Assembly: GCA_018970175.1 (NCBI GenBank)
Contig: JAGWWV010000003.1
Span: 34,688 to 98,687, forward strand
Length of the DNA stretch: 64,000 nt
Source: Acidobacteriota bacterium
GTDB lineage: Bacteria > Actinomycetota > Acidimicrobiia > Acidimicrobiales > Ilumatobacteraceae
Reading direction: 5' to 3'
In this document: in pieces, positions 53,202 through 61,751 of the stretch
Numbering within the stretch: the first letter of the stretch is position 1
Layout of the letters: the number at the start of each line of letters is the position of its first letter
Notes under the pieces: generated by a model
Seen by the model: only the letters and a program-made list of their open reading frames with translations
Told to the model about the DNA's origin: nothing
Database searches by the model: none
Made by a program: the position numbers and the translations under genes

Positions 53202-54074
53202 ATGCGCGCACGCATCGGAGTCACCATTTATTCGGTCGATTACACGATGCGTCCCGACGACCTCGCACGTGAAATCGAGGCGCGCGGATTCGAGAGTTTC
53301 TGGGTCCCCGAGCACAGCAACATCCCGACGAGCCGCAAGACGCCGTGGCCCGGAAGCCTGACCGGCGAGCCGTTGCCCAGGGAGTACTCGCACATGCTCG
53401 ACGCTTTCGTCGCGTTGTCGATGGCGGCCGCCGTCACGACGAAGTTGCGTCTCGGCACCGGTGTCATGCTTCCGGCACAGCGCGACGCAATCTGGACATC
53501 GAAGCAGATCTCATCTCTCGACTTCCTCAGCAACGGACGTGTCGAAGTTGGCGTGGGTGTCGGCTGGAACCAGGACGAGATGGAAAGCCACGGTGCTCTG
53601 TTTCGCGAACGTTGGGATAAGACACGTGAAGTCGCCGAGGCGATGCGCGTCATGTGGCGCAATGAGGTTGCCGACTACGACGGCACCATCGTGAAGGTGC
53701 CGCCAACGTGGCAGTGGCCCAAACCCGTACAACCGGGTGGCCCGAAGATTCATCTCGGTGGGGGAACCGGACCACGCCTTCTCGGTGAAGTTGCCAAGTG
53801 GGCCGACGGATGGATGCCGATCTCGGCGCGGACGTCACTTGCCGGCAGGTTGAAGATGCTCGAGGAAGCCTGCGACAAGGTTGGTCGGGATTGGCGCACA
53901 CTCGACATCAGCGTGTTCGGTGCGAACACCACAGTCGACGGCCTGTGCAACCTCTTCGAAGAAGGCATCACGCGCGCCATCCTCACGTTGCCACCCGAGG
54001 GCCCGGACGTCATCCTGCCGATGCTCGATGAATGGATGGCGACGAAAGATGCCGTCTATTCGCGGATGAACTAG
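53202..54074 (+). CDS. LLM-class (luciferase-like) F420-dependent oxidoreductase
   Basis: The 290-residue TIM-barrel protein has RIGVTIYSVDYTMRPDDLA, FESFWVPEHSNIP, RLGTGVMLPAQRDAI and LDFLSNGRVEVGVGVGWNQ, the standard LLM/F420 family pattern. It would reduce or oxidise a carbonyl or ring with F420 (or FMN). Co-transcribed with the acyl-CoA ligase; its end overlaps the convergent isomerase gene by 4 bases. Confidence 0.88.
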   Translation: MRARIGVTIYSVDYTMRPDDLAREIEARGFESFWVPEHSNIPTSRKTPWPGSLTGEPLPREYSHMLDAFVALSMAAAVTTKLRLGTGVMLPAQRDAIWTSKQISSLDFLSNGRVEVGVGVGWNQDEMESHGALFRERWDKTREVAEAMRVMWRNEVADYDGTIVKVPPTWQWPKPVQPGGPKIHLGGGTGPRLLGEVAKWADGWMPISARTSLAGRLKMLEEACDKVGRDWRTLDISVFGANTTVDGLCNLFEEGITRAILTLPPEGPDVILPMLDEWMATKDAVYSRMN

Positions 54075-54841
54075 GCGAGAGACAAACAGAACTTCAACAG
54101 GTGACGCGCACGTTCCGCGTCGTCACTGAAGCCTTCGCGCAAGGCCTTCGAACGTACCTCGAAGGAAATCGGCACGTCGGGAATCGCTGCGCACATCTCT
54201 GCGATCGGCAACCCACCTTCGCCCGGGCACAGACGGCCGTTCACCGCATCGTCGAGCAATGCCTCGAACGTCGTTGGCACGGCAGCGGGCGCATCGGCAA
54301 TCTGGATGTAGGGAAACAACGACCGATCGAGACCCGACAACTGTTCGAACGTCGCACCCGACCGCGAGAAGTGCAGGTTGTCGATCAACACGCCGCCGTT
54401 CGGTCGAGCCGCGTCGGCCACGATCTGTGCCGCCATCGCAAGCGTGTTCAACGGAAAGATCGGCAGAAACTCGCACACAACCCGTATCCCGTGTGGTGCT
54501 GCCATGTCACAGCACTCGCCGTAGCGCTTGGTGTTGAACGCCTGGTCCTTCACCCGACTGGTGAACAAGATGTTGCGCGCACCGATCTCCGCCGCTGCAG
54601 CGACCAATCTCTCGGCGTGATCGTCGGCGCCGTCCGCCGGAATGATCGGCTCGATGTCGAGGGCGATGATCCCCGTGTCGTCGAGACGTTTGCGCACCTC
54701 ACGGGTCGTCGCGTCGGTCCACTTTGCACCGTCGAACCAGATTCCGCACGCGGGCCAACCCGCGGCGGCGGCGACTTCAACCATCCGTTCGGGCGCAAGC
54801 GTCGGATGAACACCCGCGGCGAGCGACAAGAGGCGTGGCAC
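54071..54841 (-). CDS. Sugar phosphate isomerase/epimerase-like TIM barrel
   Basis: The 256-residue protein of the xylose isomerase-like TIM-barrel/AP-endonuclease-2 family has GIIALDIEPIIP, RVVCEFLPIFPLN (metal-binding Glu), GGVLIDNLHFSRSG and PISFEVRSKALREG. Metal-dependent isomerase or dehydratase of unknown substrate. It follows the P450 gene by 4 bases on the same strand, so it may act on the P450 product or pathway. Confidence 0.78.
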   Translation of the reverse strand: MPRLLSLAAGVHPTLAPERMVEVAAAAGWPACGIWFDGAKWTDATTREVRKRLDDTGIIALDIEPIIPADGADDHAERLVAAAAEIGARNILFTSRVKDQAFNTKRYGECCDMAAPHGIRVVCEFLPIFPLNTLAMAAQIVADAARPNGGVLIDNLHFSRSGATFEQLSGLDRSLFPYIQIADAPAAVPTTFEALLDDAVNGRLCPGEGGLPIAEMCAAIPDVPISFEVRSKALREGFSDDAERARHLLKFCLSLA

Positions 54842-54845
54842 CGGG

Positions 54846-56108
54846 CTACTTCTTCTTCGTGAAGCGGATCGGCAGCGTGGTCAGGGCGCGCAGCGCGAAG
54901 TTCTTCTGGTACTCGAACGACATACCGGGGTCCACCAGTTCGAAGTCGTCGATGTGATCGACGAACGCGCGGAATCCGATCGCCAACTCGCGGCGGGCGA
55001 GTGGTGCGCCCAGGCAGAAGTGCACACCCGCACCGAAACCGATCTGCGACCGCGAGTTCGGCCGGTCAAGATCGAGCGCATCGGGATTCTCGAAGTGGCG
55101 TTCGTCGCGATTCGCTGCCGCGTAGCGGATGTTCACGATCGCCCCCGCCGGAATCGTGACGCCGTGCATCTCGACATCGACAGCCGCGGTGCGGAACAAA
55201 CCTTGGACGGGTCCTTCCAGACGAATTGCTTCCTCCACCAACTGAGGCACGTATTTGTCGGGGTCGCTCTTCAGCTTCAGCCACTGGTCGCGGTACTGCG
55301 ACAGCAGCATGATGCCGCCCGACAACGCGTTCGTGCTGGTCTCGGAGCCACCGACGAACGTATCGGCCATCATCTCGGCGTGTAGTTCCTCGTCGGTGAG
55401 CGTGCGGCCCCATTCCGGGATGACCGTGTTCACGAGATCCGACAGCAACGTGTCGTTCGGTTCCTTGCGCAGGCGTTCGAAGATCGGTTGGAAGTAGTGC
55501 TGCGCCTCGATCTCCATCTCGGTCGACCACAGCGCCTCTTCCTCGGTCTGCATCATTCCCAGACGCTGCACCCAAGCATCGGTCCACGCCTTGATCTGCC
55601 AGATGTCTTCCTGGTTCGCACCCATCTGCACGCCGATCACGATCAGCGGCAGCGGTACGGCAAAGGCCTGTACCCAGTCGCACTGCCCGTTGTCGATGAA
55701 CTTGGCGAACAATTCGCGCGTCACTCCCTCGACGATTGGGTCGAGTTGCTTGATTCGGCTCGGGCGGAACGCGTGGTCGAACAACCCACGCATCTCTTTG
55801 TGGTTGGGGTCGTCGCGGCCGGCCAGCGTCGGTGCGGGCACCCAACCTTTCTCTTTATACAAGGCGATGATCTTCTTCTGCCGTTCCACCATCTCGGGTG
55901 TCGCCACGCGCGACGCCTGTCGCTGGTTGACGAACCGCTGGGTGTCCATCACGACCGCACGCACGTCTTCATAACGGGTGATCACGTACATCCCCGTTCG
56001 CGGGTCGAGCCAGACCGGTGCTTCGTCACGCAACGTCTTGTATGCGTGGTACGGGCAGTTGTTTGTTGCCGGATCGAAGAAGTTCACTTCAACGTTGTTT
56101 GCGCTCAC
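54846..56108 (-). CDS. Cytochrome P450
   Basis: The 420-residue P450 has the I-helix FVGGSETSTNALSGG, ExxR in EEAIRLEGPVQGLFR and the heme-thiolate Cys365 in FGAGVHFCLGAPLARRE. It would hydroxylate a hydrophobic substrate with partner ferredoxin/reductase encoded elsewhere. It starts with GTG, with a G-rich ribosome site before it. It is divergent from a tandem NTF2-fold gene and in an operon with the isomerase-like gene. Confidence 0.93.
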   Translation of the reverse strand: MSANNVEVNFFDPATNNCPYHAYKTLRDEAPVWLDPRTGMYVITRYEDVRAVVMDTQRFVNQRQASRVATPEMVERQKKIIALYKEKGWVPAPTLAGRDDPNHKEMRGLFDHAFRPSRIKQLDPIVEGVTRELFAKFIDNGQCDWVQAFAVPLPLIVIGVQMGANQEDIWQIKAWTDAWVQRLGMMQTEEEALWSTEMEIEAQHYFQPIFERLRKEPNDTLLSDLVNTVIPEWGRTLTDEELHAEMMADTFVGGSETSTNALSGGIMLLSQYRDQWLKLKSDPDKYVPQLVEEAIRLEGPVQGLFRTAAVDVEMHGVTIPAGAIVNIRYAAANRDERHFENPDALDLDRPNSRSQIGFGAGVHFCLGAPLARRELAIGFRAFVDHIDDFELVDPGMSFEYQKNFALRALTTLPIRFTKKK

Positions 56109-56114
56109 TTTTTC

Positions 56115-56160
56115 ATCCCCCTCGTGATTCGCCTACTTTATGTGAAACGTCAAGGGGGAT
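56115..56160. promoter_or_regulatory. Divergent P450/NTF2 intergenic region with inverted repeat
   Basis: ATCCCCCT (56115-56122) and AGGGGGAT (56153-56160) are an exact 8-bp inverted repeat in the 55-base gap. Each arm also serves as the G-rich ribosome site of the gene next to it. So the symmetry may simply reflect two similar Shine-Dalgarno sites rather than an operator. Confidence 0.4.
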
Positions 56161-56163
56161 TTC

Positions 56164-56970
56164 ATGGCTGAAGCAGCCGACATCATCGCGAAATTCGGGG
56201 CAGTCGAAGACGACCAGCGCTACACCCGTTTGGTCGAACTCTTCACCGACGATGCCATCTATTACGACCCGTTCATGGGCCCGCAGCGCGGCAAAGAGCA
56301 GATCCGCACTTTCATGGGGCACATGGAGGAACTCGTGCCCGCCGCTGGTGCCCGTTTCGATGCCTGGGACATCTCGGCCGGAACCACCGTCGCGTGGGCC
56401 AAGTGGACGATGTACGCCCGTGGGGCGAACGGCGAGGTGGGCATTCCCGGCCAGAGCATCTACCGACTCCGCAACGACGGCGGAAGCCTGAAGGTCTGCT
56501 TCGTCGCCGACTACGTCGACTCGTACGCCTACGGAAAGCTCTCACGCGACCGCGTGCCCGACATGGCAACTCCCGCGACCCTTCCGAAGGGCACCGATGT
56601 GCAGGGGAGAGGCCACGACCTCATTCGTACGTTCTGGAAAATGCAGGACACCCGCCAGTACGGACAACTCGCCGAACTGTTCACCGATGACGGCGTCTTC
56701 ACCGATCAGGTGTACGGCCGCTTCGAGGGTATCGAAGCAATCCGCAATTACATGAAGCGCATGGACGTCGAGATGCCCGAGGGTGGTGTCACCTTCGACC
56801 TCGTCGACTGTGCAGGCGACGAAACCGTCGGTTGGTCACAGTGGACCTGCAACGTTCCCGGTGGCTCGTTCCCCGGCTGGACGTTGCACAACGTCCGCGA
56901 CGGAAAGTTCACCCTCGACTCGGATTACTTCGATGTCGTGCTCGCTCGCAAACTCCGCCCGAAGGCGTGA
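56164..56970 (+). CDS. Tandem SnoaL/NTF2-fold protein
   Basis: The 268-residue protein is made of two related SnoaL-like domains. Residues 1-120 carry RYTRLVELFTDDAIYYDPF and KEQIRTFMGHMEE. Residues 143-262 carry QYGQLAELFTDDGVFTDQVYG and EAIRNYMKRMDVE. The internal duplication is clear from the repeated LFTDD and the following glycine/PI pattern. The fold often has ketosteroid isomerase- or limonene epoxide hydrolase-like activity. Divergent from the P450, it probably belongs to the same pathway. Confidence 0.82.
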   Translation: MAEAADIIAKFGAVEDDQRYTRLVELFTDDAIYYDPFMGPQRGKEQIRTFMGHMEELVPAAGARFDAWDISAGTTVAWAKWTMYARGANGEVGIPGQSIYRLRNDGGSLKVCFVADYVDSYAYGKLSRDRVPDMATPATLPKGTDVQGRGHDLIRTFWKMQDTRQYGQLAELFTDDGVFTDQVYGRFEGIEAIRNYMKRMDVEMPEGGVTFDLVDCAGDETVGWSQWTCNVPGGSFPGWTLHNVRDGKFTLDSDYFDVVLARKLRPKA

Positions 56971-56986
56971 GTGAGCGAGCAGCCAT

Positions 56987-57298
56987 CTAGAAGTCGAAGA
57001 TCTCGCCCAGGAAGCTCTTGCGCTTCTTGCCGTAGTGCCCCGTGTGGTACTTCGAGTGGTACTTGTGCGAACCCAGCGGTATCGGCTGGGGCGGTGCTTG
57101 TTGGGGCACCGGCGCCGACGGCATCGGCTGTGATCGCTGCGGCTGTGCCGCCTCCATCGCTGACGTTGCGCGGTCGATGATTTTGTCGAGCTCGCCGCGG
57201 TCGAGCCACACGCCACGACAGTCGGGGCAGTAGTCGATTTCGATTCCCTGACGCTCGGCAAGGGTCAACTTCGAATCAGGACAGTTCGGACACTTCAT
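56987..57298 (-). CDS. zf-TFIIB domain protein
   Basis: The 103-residue protein has an N-terminal zinc ribbon: MKCPNCPDSKL and DYCPDCRGVWLDRGELDKII (CxxC...CxxC), the zf-TFIIB/COG3809 domain. A Pro/Gln/Ser-rich linker and a basic tail with HKYHSKYHTGHYGKKRK follow. The role is unknown. It is divergent from ybaK with about 145 bases between starts, the likely promoter region for both. Confidence 0.82.
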   Translation of the reverse strand: MKCPNCPDSKLTLAERQGIEIDYCPDCRGVWLDRGELDKIIDRATSAMEAAQPQRSQPMPSAPVPQQAPPQPIPLGSHKYHSKYHTGHYGKKRKSFLGEIFDF

Positions 57299-57442
57299 GG
57301 GTTCTCCTTCAGCAAATGGACGTTTCGCTGAAGGTCTCTCCCAGCTTTCGCCGGCGGCTCCGGGCATTGCTGCCGTGTTGACGAAGCCGAACCTGTCGGT
57401 TTCCCGACCGGGATACTCCCCTTCGCCAAAAAGAATACGGCG

Positions 57443-57970
57443 GTGTCCACCATTCGCGCCATCCGTAGGCTGACCTTTGTGTCGAGTTCCGAAAGCACCC
57501 ACCCCAACGTCGCAAAAGTCCGCGCCGCCGCCGAGGCTGCCGGCCTGACCATCGAGGTACGCCGCTTCCCCGAAGGGACAAAAACCGCACAAGACGCTGC
57601 CGACGCCATCGGTGTCACCCTCGGCCAAATCGTGAAGAGCCTCGTCTTCGCCGTCGATGGCGAGGTGGTACTTGCACTGGTCAGCGGTTCCAACCAACTC
57701 GACGAAAAGAAACTCGCTCTTGCCGCCGGCGGCCACAAGTGCGCCCGTGTCGATGCCGACATTGTCCGCCAGGCCACCGGTTTTGCAATCGGTGGCGTGC
57801 CTCCCTTCGGTCACACAACGCAACTACGGGTGTTCGTTGATCCCGACTTATTGCAGTACGACGAGGTGTGGGCTGCGGCCGGAACGTGGAACGACAACTT
57901 CGGTGCGGCACCAGATGACATCGTGCGTGTTGCCGGTGGTGTAGTCACCGACCTGAAGCGCGCGGTTTGA
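57443..57970 (+). CDS. ybaK: YbaK/EbsC-type Cys-tRNA(Pro)/prolyl-tRNA editing deacylase, intact copy
   Basis: The 175-residue protein has HPNVAKVRAAAEAAGL, VKSLVFAVDGEVVLALVSG, LDEKKLALAAG, RQATGFAIGGVPPFGH and VWAAAGTWNDNF, diagnostic of the YbaK editing-domain family that hydrolyses mis-charged tRNAs. The start is GTG 57443 or GTG 57479. This is the only complete copy; five further copies of its last ~177 bases follow downstream between unrelated genes. The intact gene reads GGTTTTGCAATC just before the duplicated part, whereas all downstream copies read a GGTTTCCAAAGCCAA-like motif. This suits a gene whose 3' end has been replaced by insertions. Confidence 0.93.
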   Translation: MSTIRAIRRLTFVSSSESTHPNVAKVRAAAEAAGLTIEVRRFPEGTKTAQDAADAIGVTLGQIVKSLVFAVDGEVVLALVSGSNQLDEKKLALAAGGHKCARVDADIVRQATGFAIGGVPPFGHTTQLRVFVDPDLLQYDEVWAAAGTWNDNFGAAPDDIVRVAGGVVTDLKRAV

Positions 57971-58720
57971 CTACCGAATCACCGGCGGCGCAGCGAGACG
58001 ATCCACGAAATCAAGAATGGTTCTTGAATACAACGTCGGATGGGTGAATCGAAACATGTGACCCGTAGAGGGAAGCACAACTTCTTCAGAGTCGTGGATT
58101 CCCTCCAACAAGTCCCGTGAGGCTTGAGCTCCCACGAGTCGATCGTCATCTGGTGTGATGAGGAGTGTCGGCACCTTGACCTTGTCAAGTTGATTCAGCA
58201 CATCAAAGTCGATGACAGAGGTGACTCTTGCCGTGTAAGACGAACGCGGGGTGTTCTCCACGAACAGGTCACGGTAGTCGCGCTGCGAGTGGGGAACCTC
58301 AGCTTGTTTGTCGAAGCGGGACGAGAGCTGGAAAGCATGGAAACGAAGCGTTCCCTGCCTGTAGAGAGGCCCTTCTGCAAACCGCGAGGCCCGCGCCGCA
58401 AGACCCTTCCATGCCGGGAGGGGATTGGCGGCAAATCCACCCGACATCACCAATCCTCGAAGCCCTCTCGGTCGGCGAAGCGCGAGCACGAGGCCGATGA
58501 CCGCTCCAAATGAATCACCGACCAAAACAAAGTCGTCAAGGTCTGCCACTTGATTGCCAATGAAATCCGCGTACTCGTCGACCGAGTCGACATTTTCTGG
58601 CAGCTGTAGCGCTAAGACGTTGCGCGCAGCGATAAGTGGGAGAGCCTCAAGATCCCACTTGGCTCCGGAGAAACACGGGACGAGCACCAACGTCGTACTT
58701 CTCGATACTTGATCGGCCAC
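57971..58720 (-). CDS. Alpha/beta hydrolase, cassette 1 cargo
   Basis: The roughly 249-residue protein has the nucleophile elbow VLVGDSFGAVIGLVLAL (GxSxG as GDSFG), an oxyanion region near LVLVPCFSG and the catalytic histidine in PSTGHMFRF. Esterase/thioesterase or lipase of unknown substrate. I chose the GTG at 58720. The ATG at 58798 lies inside ybaK copy 2, and the extra residues would be read antisense through the repeat border. Its stop codon abuts the stop of intact ybaK with no spacer, tail to tail. Confidence 0.8.
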   Translation of the reverse strand: MADQVSRSTTLVLVPCFSGAKWDLEALPLIAARNVLALQLPENVDSVDEYADFIGNQVADLDDFVLVGDSFGAVIGLVLALRRPRGLRGLVMSGGFAANPLPAWKGLAARASRFAEGPLYRQGTLRFHAFQLSSRFDKQAEVPHSQRDYRDLFVENTPRSSYTARVTSVIDFDVLNQLDKVKVPTLLITPDDDRLVGAQASRDLLEGIHDSEEVVLPSTGHMFRFTHPTLYSRTILDFVDRLAAPPVIR

Positions 58721-58758
58721 GTTCCAAACTGTACTGAAAATGATGGAGTGCTGGCTTG

Positions 58759-58951
58759 GGTTTCCAAAGCCAACGGCGGCGTGCCCCCATTCGGTCACAG
58801 CACTCAGCTGCGCGTGTTCGTGGACCCGGACTTGTTGCAGTACGACGAAGTGTGGGCTGCTGCTGGAACATGGAATGACAACTTTGGCGCAAACCCGAAT
58901 GACATTGTGCGTGTTGCCCGCGGTGTGGTCACCGACCTAAAGCGCGCCTGA
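58759..58951 (+). repeat. ybaK 3'-end copy 2
   Basis: It starts with the border motif GGTTTCCAAAGCCAAC and encodes GGVPPFGHSTQLRVFVDP through VVTDLKRA then TGA. An open frame from 58709 could give an 80-residue fragment protein, which lacks the editing-domain N-terminal half. Confidence 0.93.
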
Positions 58952-58981
58952 CTCATCTCGGCAAGTAAGTAGAGTTTGCTT

Positions 58982-59497
58982 GTGGCCAGCAATCACGAAT
59001 GTTGTGAGATTGAGTCGTGTGGCTTTGCATGGGATGACGTAAACCCGTCTGAGGTAGGTCAGCGAATCATCAGAGGAGCGGATGAGGCCGCAGAACTGAT
59101 TACCTCGGGGCTGAACGCCGATGTCCGCAGATCCTCTGAGATCTGGTCCCCCCTGGAATATGCGGGACATGTGCGTGATGTCCTGTTGAACCTCCGAGAC
59201 CGGCTTGTGGTTGCAGTGAACGAGGACAATCCGCTGTGCAAGGGTTTGTTCGGCACTCCGCGCATTGAAATGGGTCTCTATGCGGGTGATACGGCCGCGG
59301 TTGTGGCCGAAGAGCTGAAAGTGGTGGCGTCACTCTTTGTGAGAACGTGGGACCGAATCCCCGACATTCTTCGTGAGCGAACAATGGTGTACGGCTATCC
59401 GCGGGTGGCGAATCGGAACCTCTGCTGGGTCGCAGCGCAGGCCTTGCATGAGGTCGAACATCATCTTTCAGACATCCGTGTCGGCCTGGTCCGCTAG
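58982..59497 (+). CDS. DinB-like protein A, cassette 2 cargo
   Basis: The roughly 171-residue protein looks like the DinB/YfiT metal-dependent hydrolase superfamily: WSPLEYAGHVRDVLLNLRDR with its histidine, and ALHEVEHHLSDIRVGL with the histidine pair near the C-terminus. A paralogue with the same order (CEIxSCGF...W, PLCKGLFGTPRIE, RTWDRI) is the cargo of cassette 5. The start is GTG 58982 by alignment with that paralogue; a TTG at 58976 is possible. Function unknown; DinB-type proteins often use bacillithiol/mycothiol. Confidence 0.75.
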   Translation: MASNHECCEIESCGFAWDDVNPSEVGQRIIRGADEAAELITSGLNADVRRSSEIWSPLEYAGHVRDVLLNLRDRLVVAVNEDNPLCKGLFGTPRIEMGLYAGDTAAVVAEELKVVASLFVRTWDRIPDILRERTMVYGYPRVANRNLCWVAAQALHEVEHHLSDIRVGLVR

Positions 59498-59501
59498 TGA
59501 A

Positions 59502-59695
59502 GGGTTTCCAAAGCCAAACTCGGCGTGCCTCCGTTTGGTCACACCACTCAACTACGCGTGTTCGTTGATCCGGACTTGTTGCATTACGACGAGGTGTGGG
59601 CCGCAGCGGGAACGTGGAACGACAACTTCGGTGCTGCACCTGCGGACATCGTGCGCGTTGCCGGTGGTGTTGTCACCGACCTAAAGCGGGGCTAA
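59502..59695 (+). repeat. ybaK 3'-end copy 3
   Basis: It begins GGTTTCCAAAGCCAAAC, encodes LGVPPFGHTTQLRVFVDP through VVTDLKRG, then TAA. Distinctive changes are LLHYDE for LLQYDE and a TAA stop. Confidence 0.93.
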
Positions 59696-60288
59696 CGGCC
59701 ACCTTTTCTCGCCCACACTTCAATGTAGGGCCCACGATTTACGTCTTCGATTTCGAACCCGACTGCCGATACGGCTACCTCAAAGTCATCCTCGGGCCAA
59801 ACTGTGTACCAGCGTCGACCGTCCGATTCGTTAACCCATCCAGTTTCGCCTACTGCAGAAACGCAGGCGTAGAAACGTCCATGCGGTCGCAAGAGCGATT
59901 CGGCATCCTTGAGAAGTTGTTTGGTTTCTGTTCTCGACAGATGTACAAGTGACGCTTGAGCCCAAATACCGTCGAATGTTTGGGGTGCGAACAAGTCTCG
60001 TATGTTCCGGATGTCGGCTTCGATGACTTGGCCATGTCGTGTGGCCATTGCAACGAACGAAGGGTTGAGTTCGACGCCGATTGCCGAGTGGCCGGCATCA
60101 GCGAAGAGGCGGAGGTCGCGTCCCGGCCCGCATCCGAGATCCAGGATTCTCGATTCCGGTGGAAGCAGTGACGCGAAGCGGGTTGGCCTGTCCAGTAGAT
60201 GGCCCTTGTAATGACGCTCGTAAGCAATCGGGTCAGCGCTGTATGCCGCCACGGAGATGAGAACCGGGTCCAGTTGTTCGCTCGACAT
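59692..60288 (-). CDS. SAM-dependent methyltransferase, cassette 3 cargo
   Basis: The 198-residue class I methyltransferase has motif I RILDLGCGPGRDLRLFA, the acidic residue in GVELNP, FDGIWAQASLVHLSR and LRPHGRFYACVS. Substrate unknown. Start ATG at 60288 (MSSEQLD); the open frame reaching 60366 runs antisense through ybaK copy 4. Its TAG stop overlaps the TAA of copy 3 on the other strand. Confidence 0.82.
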   Translation of the reverse strand: MSSEQLDPVLISVAAYSADPIAYERHYKGHLLDRPTRFASLLPPESRILDLGCGPGRDLRLFADAGHSAIGVELNPSFVAMATRHGQVIEADIRNIRDLFAPQTFDGIWAQASLVHLSRTETKQLLKDAESLLRPHGRFYACVSAVGETGWVNESDGRRWYTVWPEDDFEVAVSAVGFEIEDVNRGPYIEVWARKGGR

Positions 60289-60326
60289 TGCTCCATCTTC
60301 CCACGGGATGTGCAGGGGAGTAGATC

Positions 60327-60519
60327 GGTTTCCAAACCCAAACGTGGCGTGCCTCCGTTTGGTCACAGCACTCAGCTGCGCGTTTTCGTTGACCCGGATT
60401 TGTTGCAGTACGACGAGGTGTGGGCTGCAGCGGGAACGTGGAACGACAACTTCGGTGCTGCGCCATCAGACATAGTGCGTGTTGCCGGCGGTGTCGTCAC
60501 CGACTTGAAACGTTCCTGA
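60327..60519 (+). repeat. ybaK 3'-end copy 4
   Basis: It begins GGTTTCCAAACCCAAACG, encodes RGVPPFGHSTQLRVFVDP through VVTDLKRS, then TGA. Here the border motif is nearly palindromic (GGTTT-CC-AAACC). Confidence 0.93.
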
Positions 60520-60532
60520 TTACTGTGGTCAT

Positions 60533-60994
60533 GTGAGTGATCATTTTGAAATCAGTGCAGTCGGAACCGTGCGAAGTTCCCGTAGCGCGCCAGAAGATGA
60601 TTCGTGGGATGAAGAGACTTCCCGCATTGAGATGATTGCGCCATTTGATGGGCAATCGTTATTGGGGCTCGCAAGCTTCTCTCATTGCATTGTCGTGTAT
60701 GTGTTCGACAAGGCTGCTTGGGACGATTCAAAGATGTCGCGACACCCGAGAGGCAACAAAGATTGGCCAGAAGTGGGCATATTCGCGCAGCGTGCAAAGG
60801 ATCGGCCGAATCGCCTCGGCATCACAGTGTGTCAAATTCTAGAAGTGAAGGACTCAACTATTCGTGTTGCAGGTCTTGATGCGATTGATGGAACTCCAGT
60901 TGTTGATATCAAGCCATGGATGGTTGAGTTCGGTCCTCGGGGGGACATTTCGCAGCCATCTTGGTCTACGGAACTAATGCAGGGCTACTGGTAA
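60533..60994 (+). CDS. TrmO/TsaA-like (UPF0066) methyltransferase, cassette 4 cargo
   Basis: The 153-residue protein has the UPF0066 signature: RHPRGNKDWPEVGIFAQRAK followed by DRPNRLGIT, and GTPVVDIKPWMVEF. Members methylate N6-threonylcarbamoyladenosine at tRNA position 37 (TrmO in E. coli), though many paralogues are uncharacterised. GTG start 14 bases after ybaK copy 4. AT-richer codon use than the flanking core genes. Confidence 0.85.
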   Translation: MSDHFEISAVGTVRSSRSAPEDDSWDEETSRIEMIAPFDGQSLLGLASFSHCIVVYVFDKAAWDDSKMSRHPRGNKDWPEVGIFAQRAKDRPNRLGITVCQILEVKDSTIRVAGLDAIDGTPVVDIKPWMVEFGPRGDISQPSWSTELMQGYW

Positions 60995-61009
60995 ATAGTT
61001 GTCCTCTTG

Positions 61010-61202
61010 GGTTGCCTAAACCAACGGTGGCGTGCCTCCCTTTGGTCACAGCACTCAGTTGCGAGTGTTCATCGATCCGGATCTGTTGCAGTACGACGAG
61101 GTGTGGGCGGCGGCGGGAACGTGGAACGATGTGTTCGGGATTGAACCACAAAAGTTGGTTGAGGCCAGCGGGGGTGTCATCACCGACTTGAAGCGGACAT
61201 GA
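61010..61202 (+). repeat. ybaK 3'-end copy 5
   Basis: It begins GGTTGCCTAAACCAACGG, the most diverged border, and encodes GGVPPFGHSTQLRVFIDP, then WNDVFGIEPQKLVEASGGVITDLKRT and TGA. It differs from copies 1-4 in the C-terminal quarter. Confidence 0.93.
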
Positions 61203-61233
61203 CCTGGCTTTTTGAAGTCGCTAGTTTTCCATT

Positions 61234-61749
61234 GTGAGCAATTTCGAACGCTGTGAAATCAAGTCATGCGGCTTCGAGTGGGACGCAGTTCAATCCTCAG
61301 AGGTAGGTCGACGAATTCTCGAGTCATCGAGGGCGATCGCGACTCTCATCTCGACCCATACACGCTCATCCGTTCGACCAGCGCCAGATGTGTGGTCACC
61401 CGTGGAGTACGCAGGGCACGTTCGCGATGTCCTGTTCAACATCAGAGATCGTCTCGTCGTAGCGATCAACGAGGAGAACCCGCTGTGCAAAGGTCTCTTC
61501 GGGACGCCCCGAATCGAACTGGGTCTGTACAAGGACGATGCGCCCAGTGTCGTCGCGCATGAACTGACCGTTGCCGCCGACCTGTTCACCCGAACGTGGG
61601 ATCGAATCTCGATGCCGCTCAGAGACAGAACCATGATCTACGGCTATCCGAGACTGGCCGACCGAAGTCTTCATTGGGTTGCCGCGCAGGCCCTGCACGA
61701 GGTCGAGCATCATCTTTTAGATGTTCGTAACGGCCTGATTGGCTCGTAG
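61234..61749 (+). CDS. DinB-like protein B, cassette 5 cargo
   Basis: The 171-residue paralogue of the cassette 2 protein has WSPVEYAGHVRDVLFNIRDR, ENPLCKGLFGTPRIELGLY, RTWDRISMPLRDRTMIYGYP and ALHEVEHHLLDVRNGL. It starts with GTG 61234 and ends immediately before ybaK copy 6. The two paralogues are clearly diverged, so this is not a recent tandem duplication. Confidence 0.75.
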   Translation: MSNFERCEIKSCGFEWDAVQSSEVGRRILESSRAIATLISTHTRSSVRPAPDVWSPVEYAGHVRDVLFNIRDRLVVAINEENPLCKGLFGTPRIELGLYKDDAPSVVAHELTVAADLFTRTWDRISMPLRDRTMIYGYPRLADRSLHWVAAQALHEVEHHLLDVRNGLIGS

Positions 61750-61751
61750 AG

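Noticed and set aside
56115..56160. ATCCCCCT/AGGGGGAT inverted repeat as a definite operator
   Set aside because: Each arm doubles as the ribosome site of the adjacent gene, which explains the symmetry.
58709..58951. 80-residue ORF in ybaK copy 2 as a real gene
   Set aside because: It encodes only the last third of YbaK behind random sequence, with no ribosome site; the same end recurs four more times without usable starts. Treated as a repeat.
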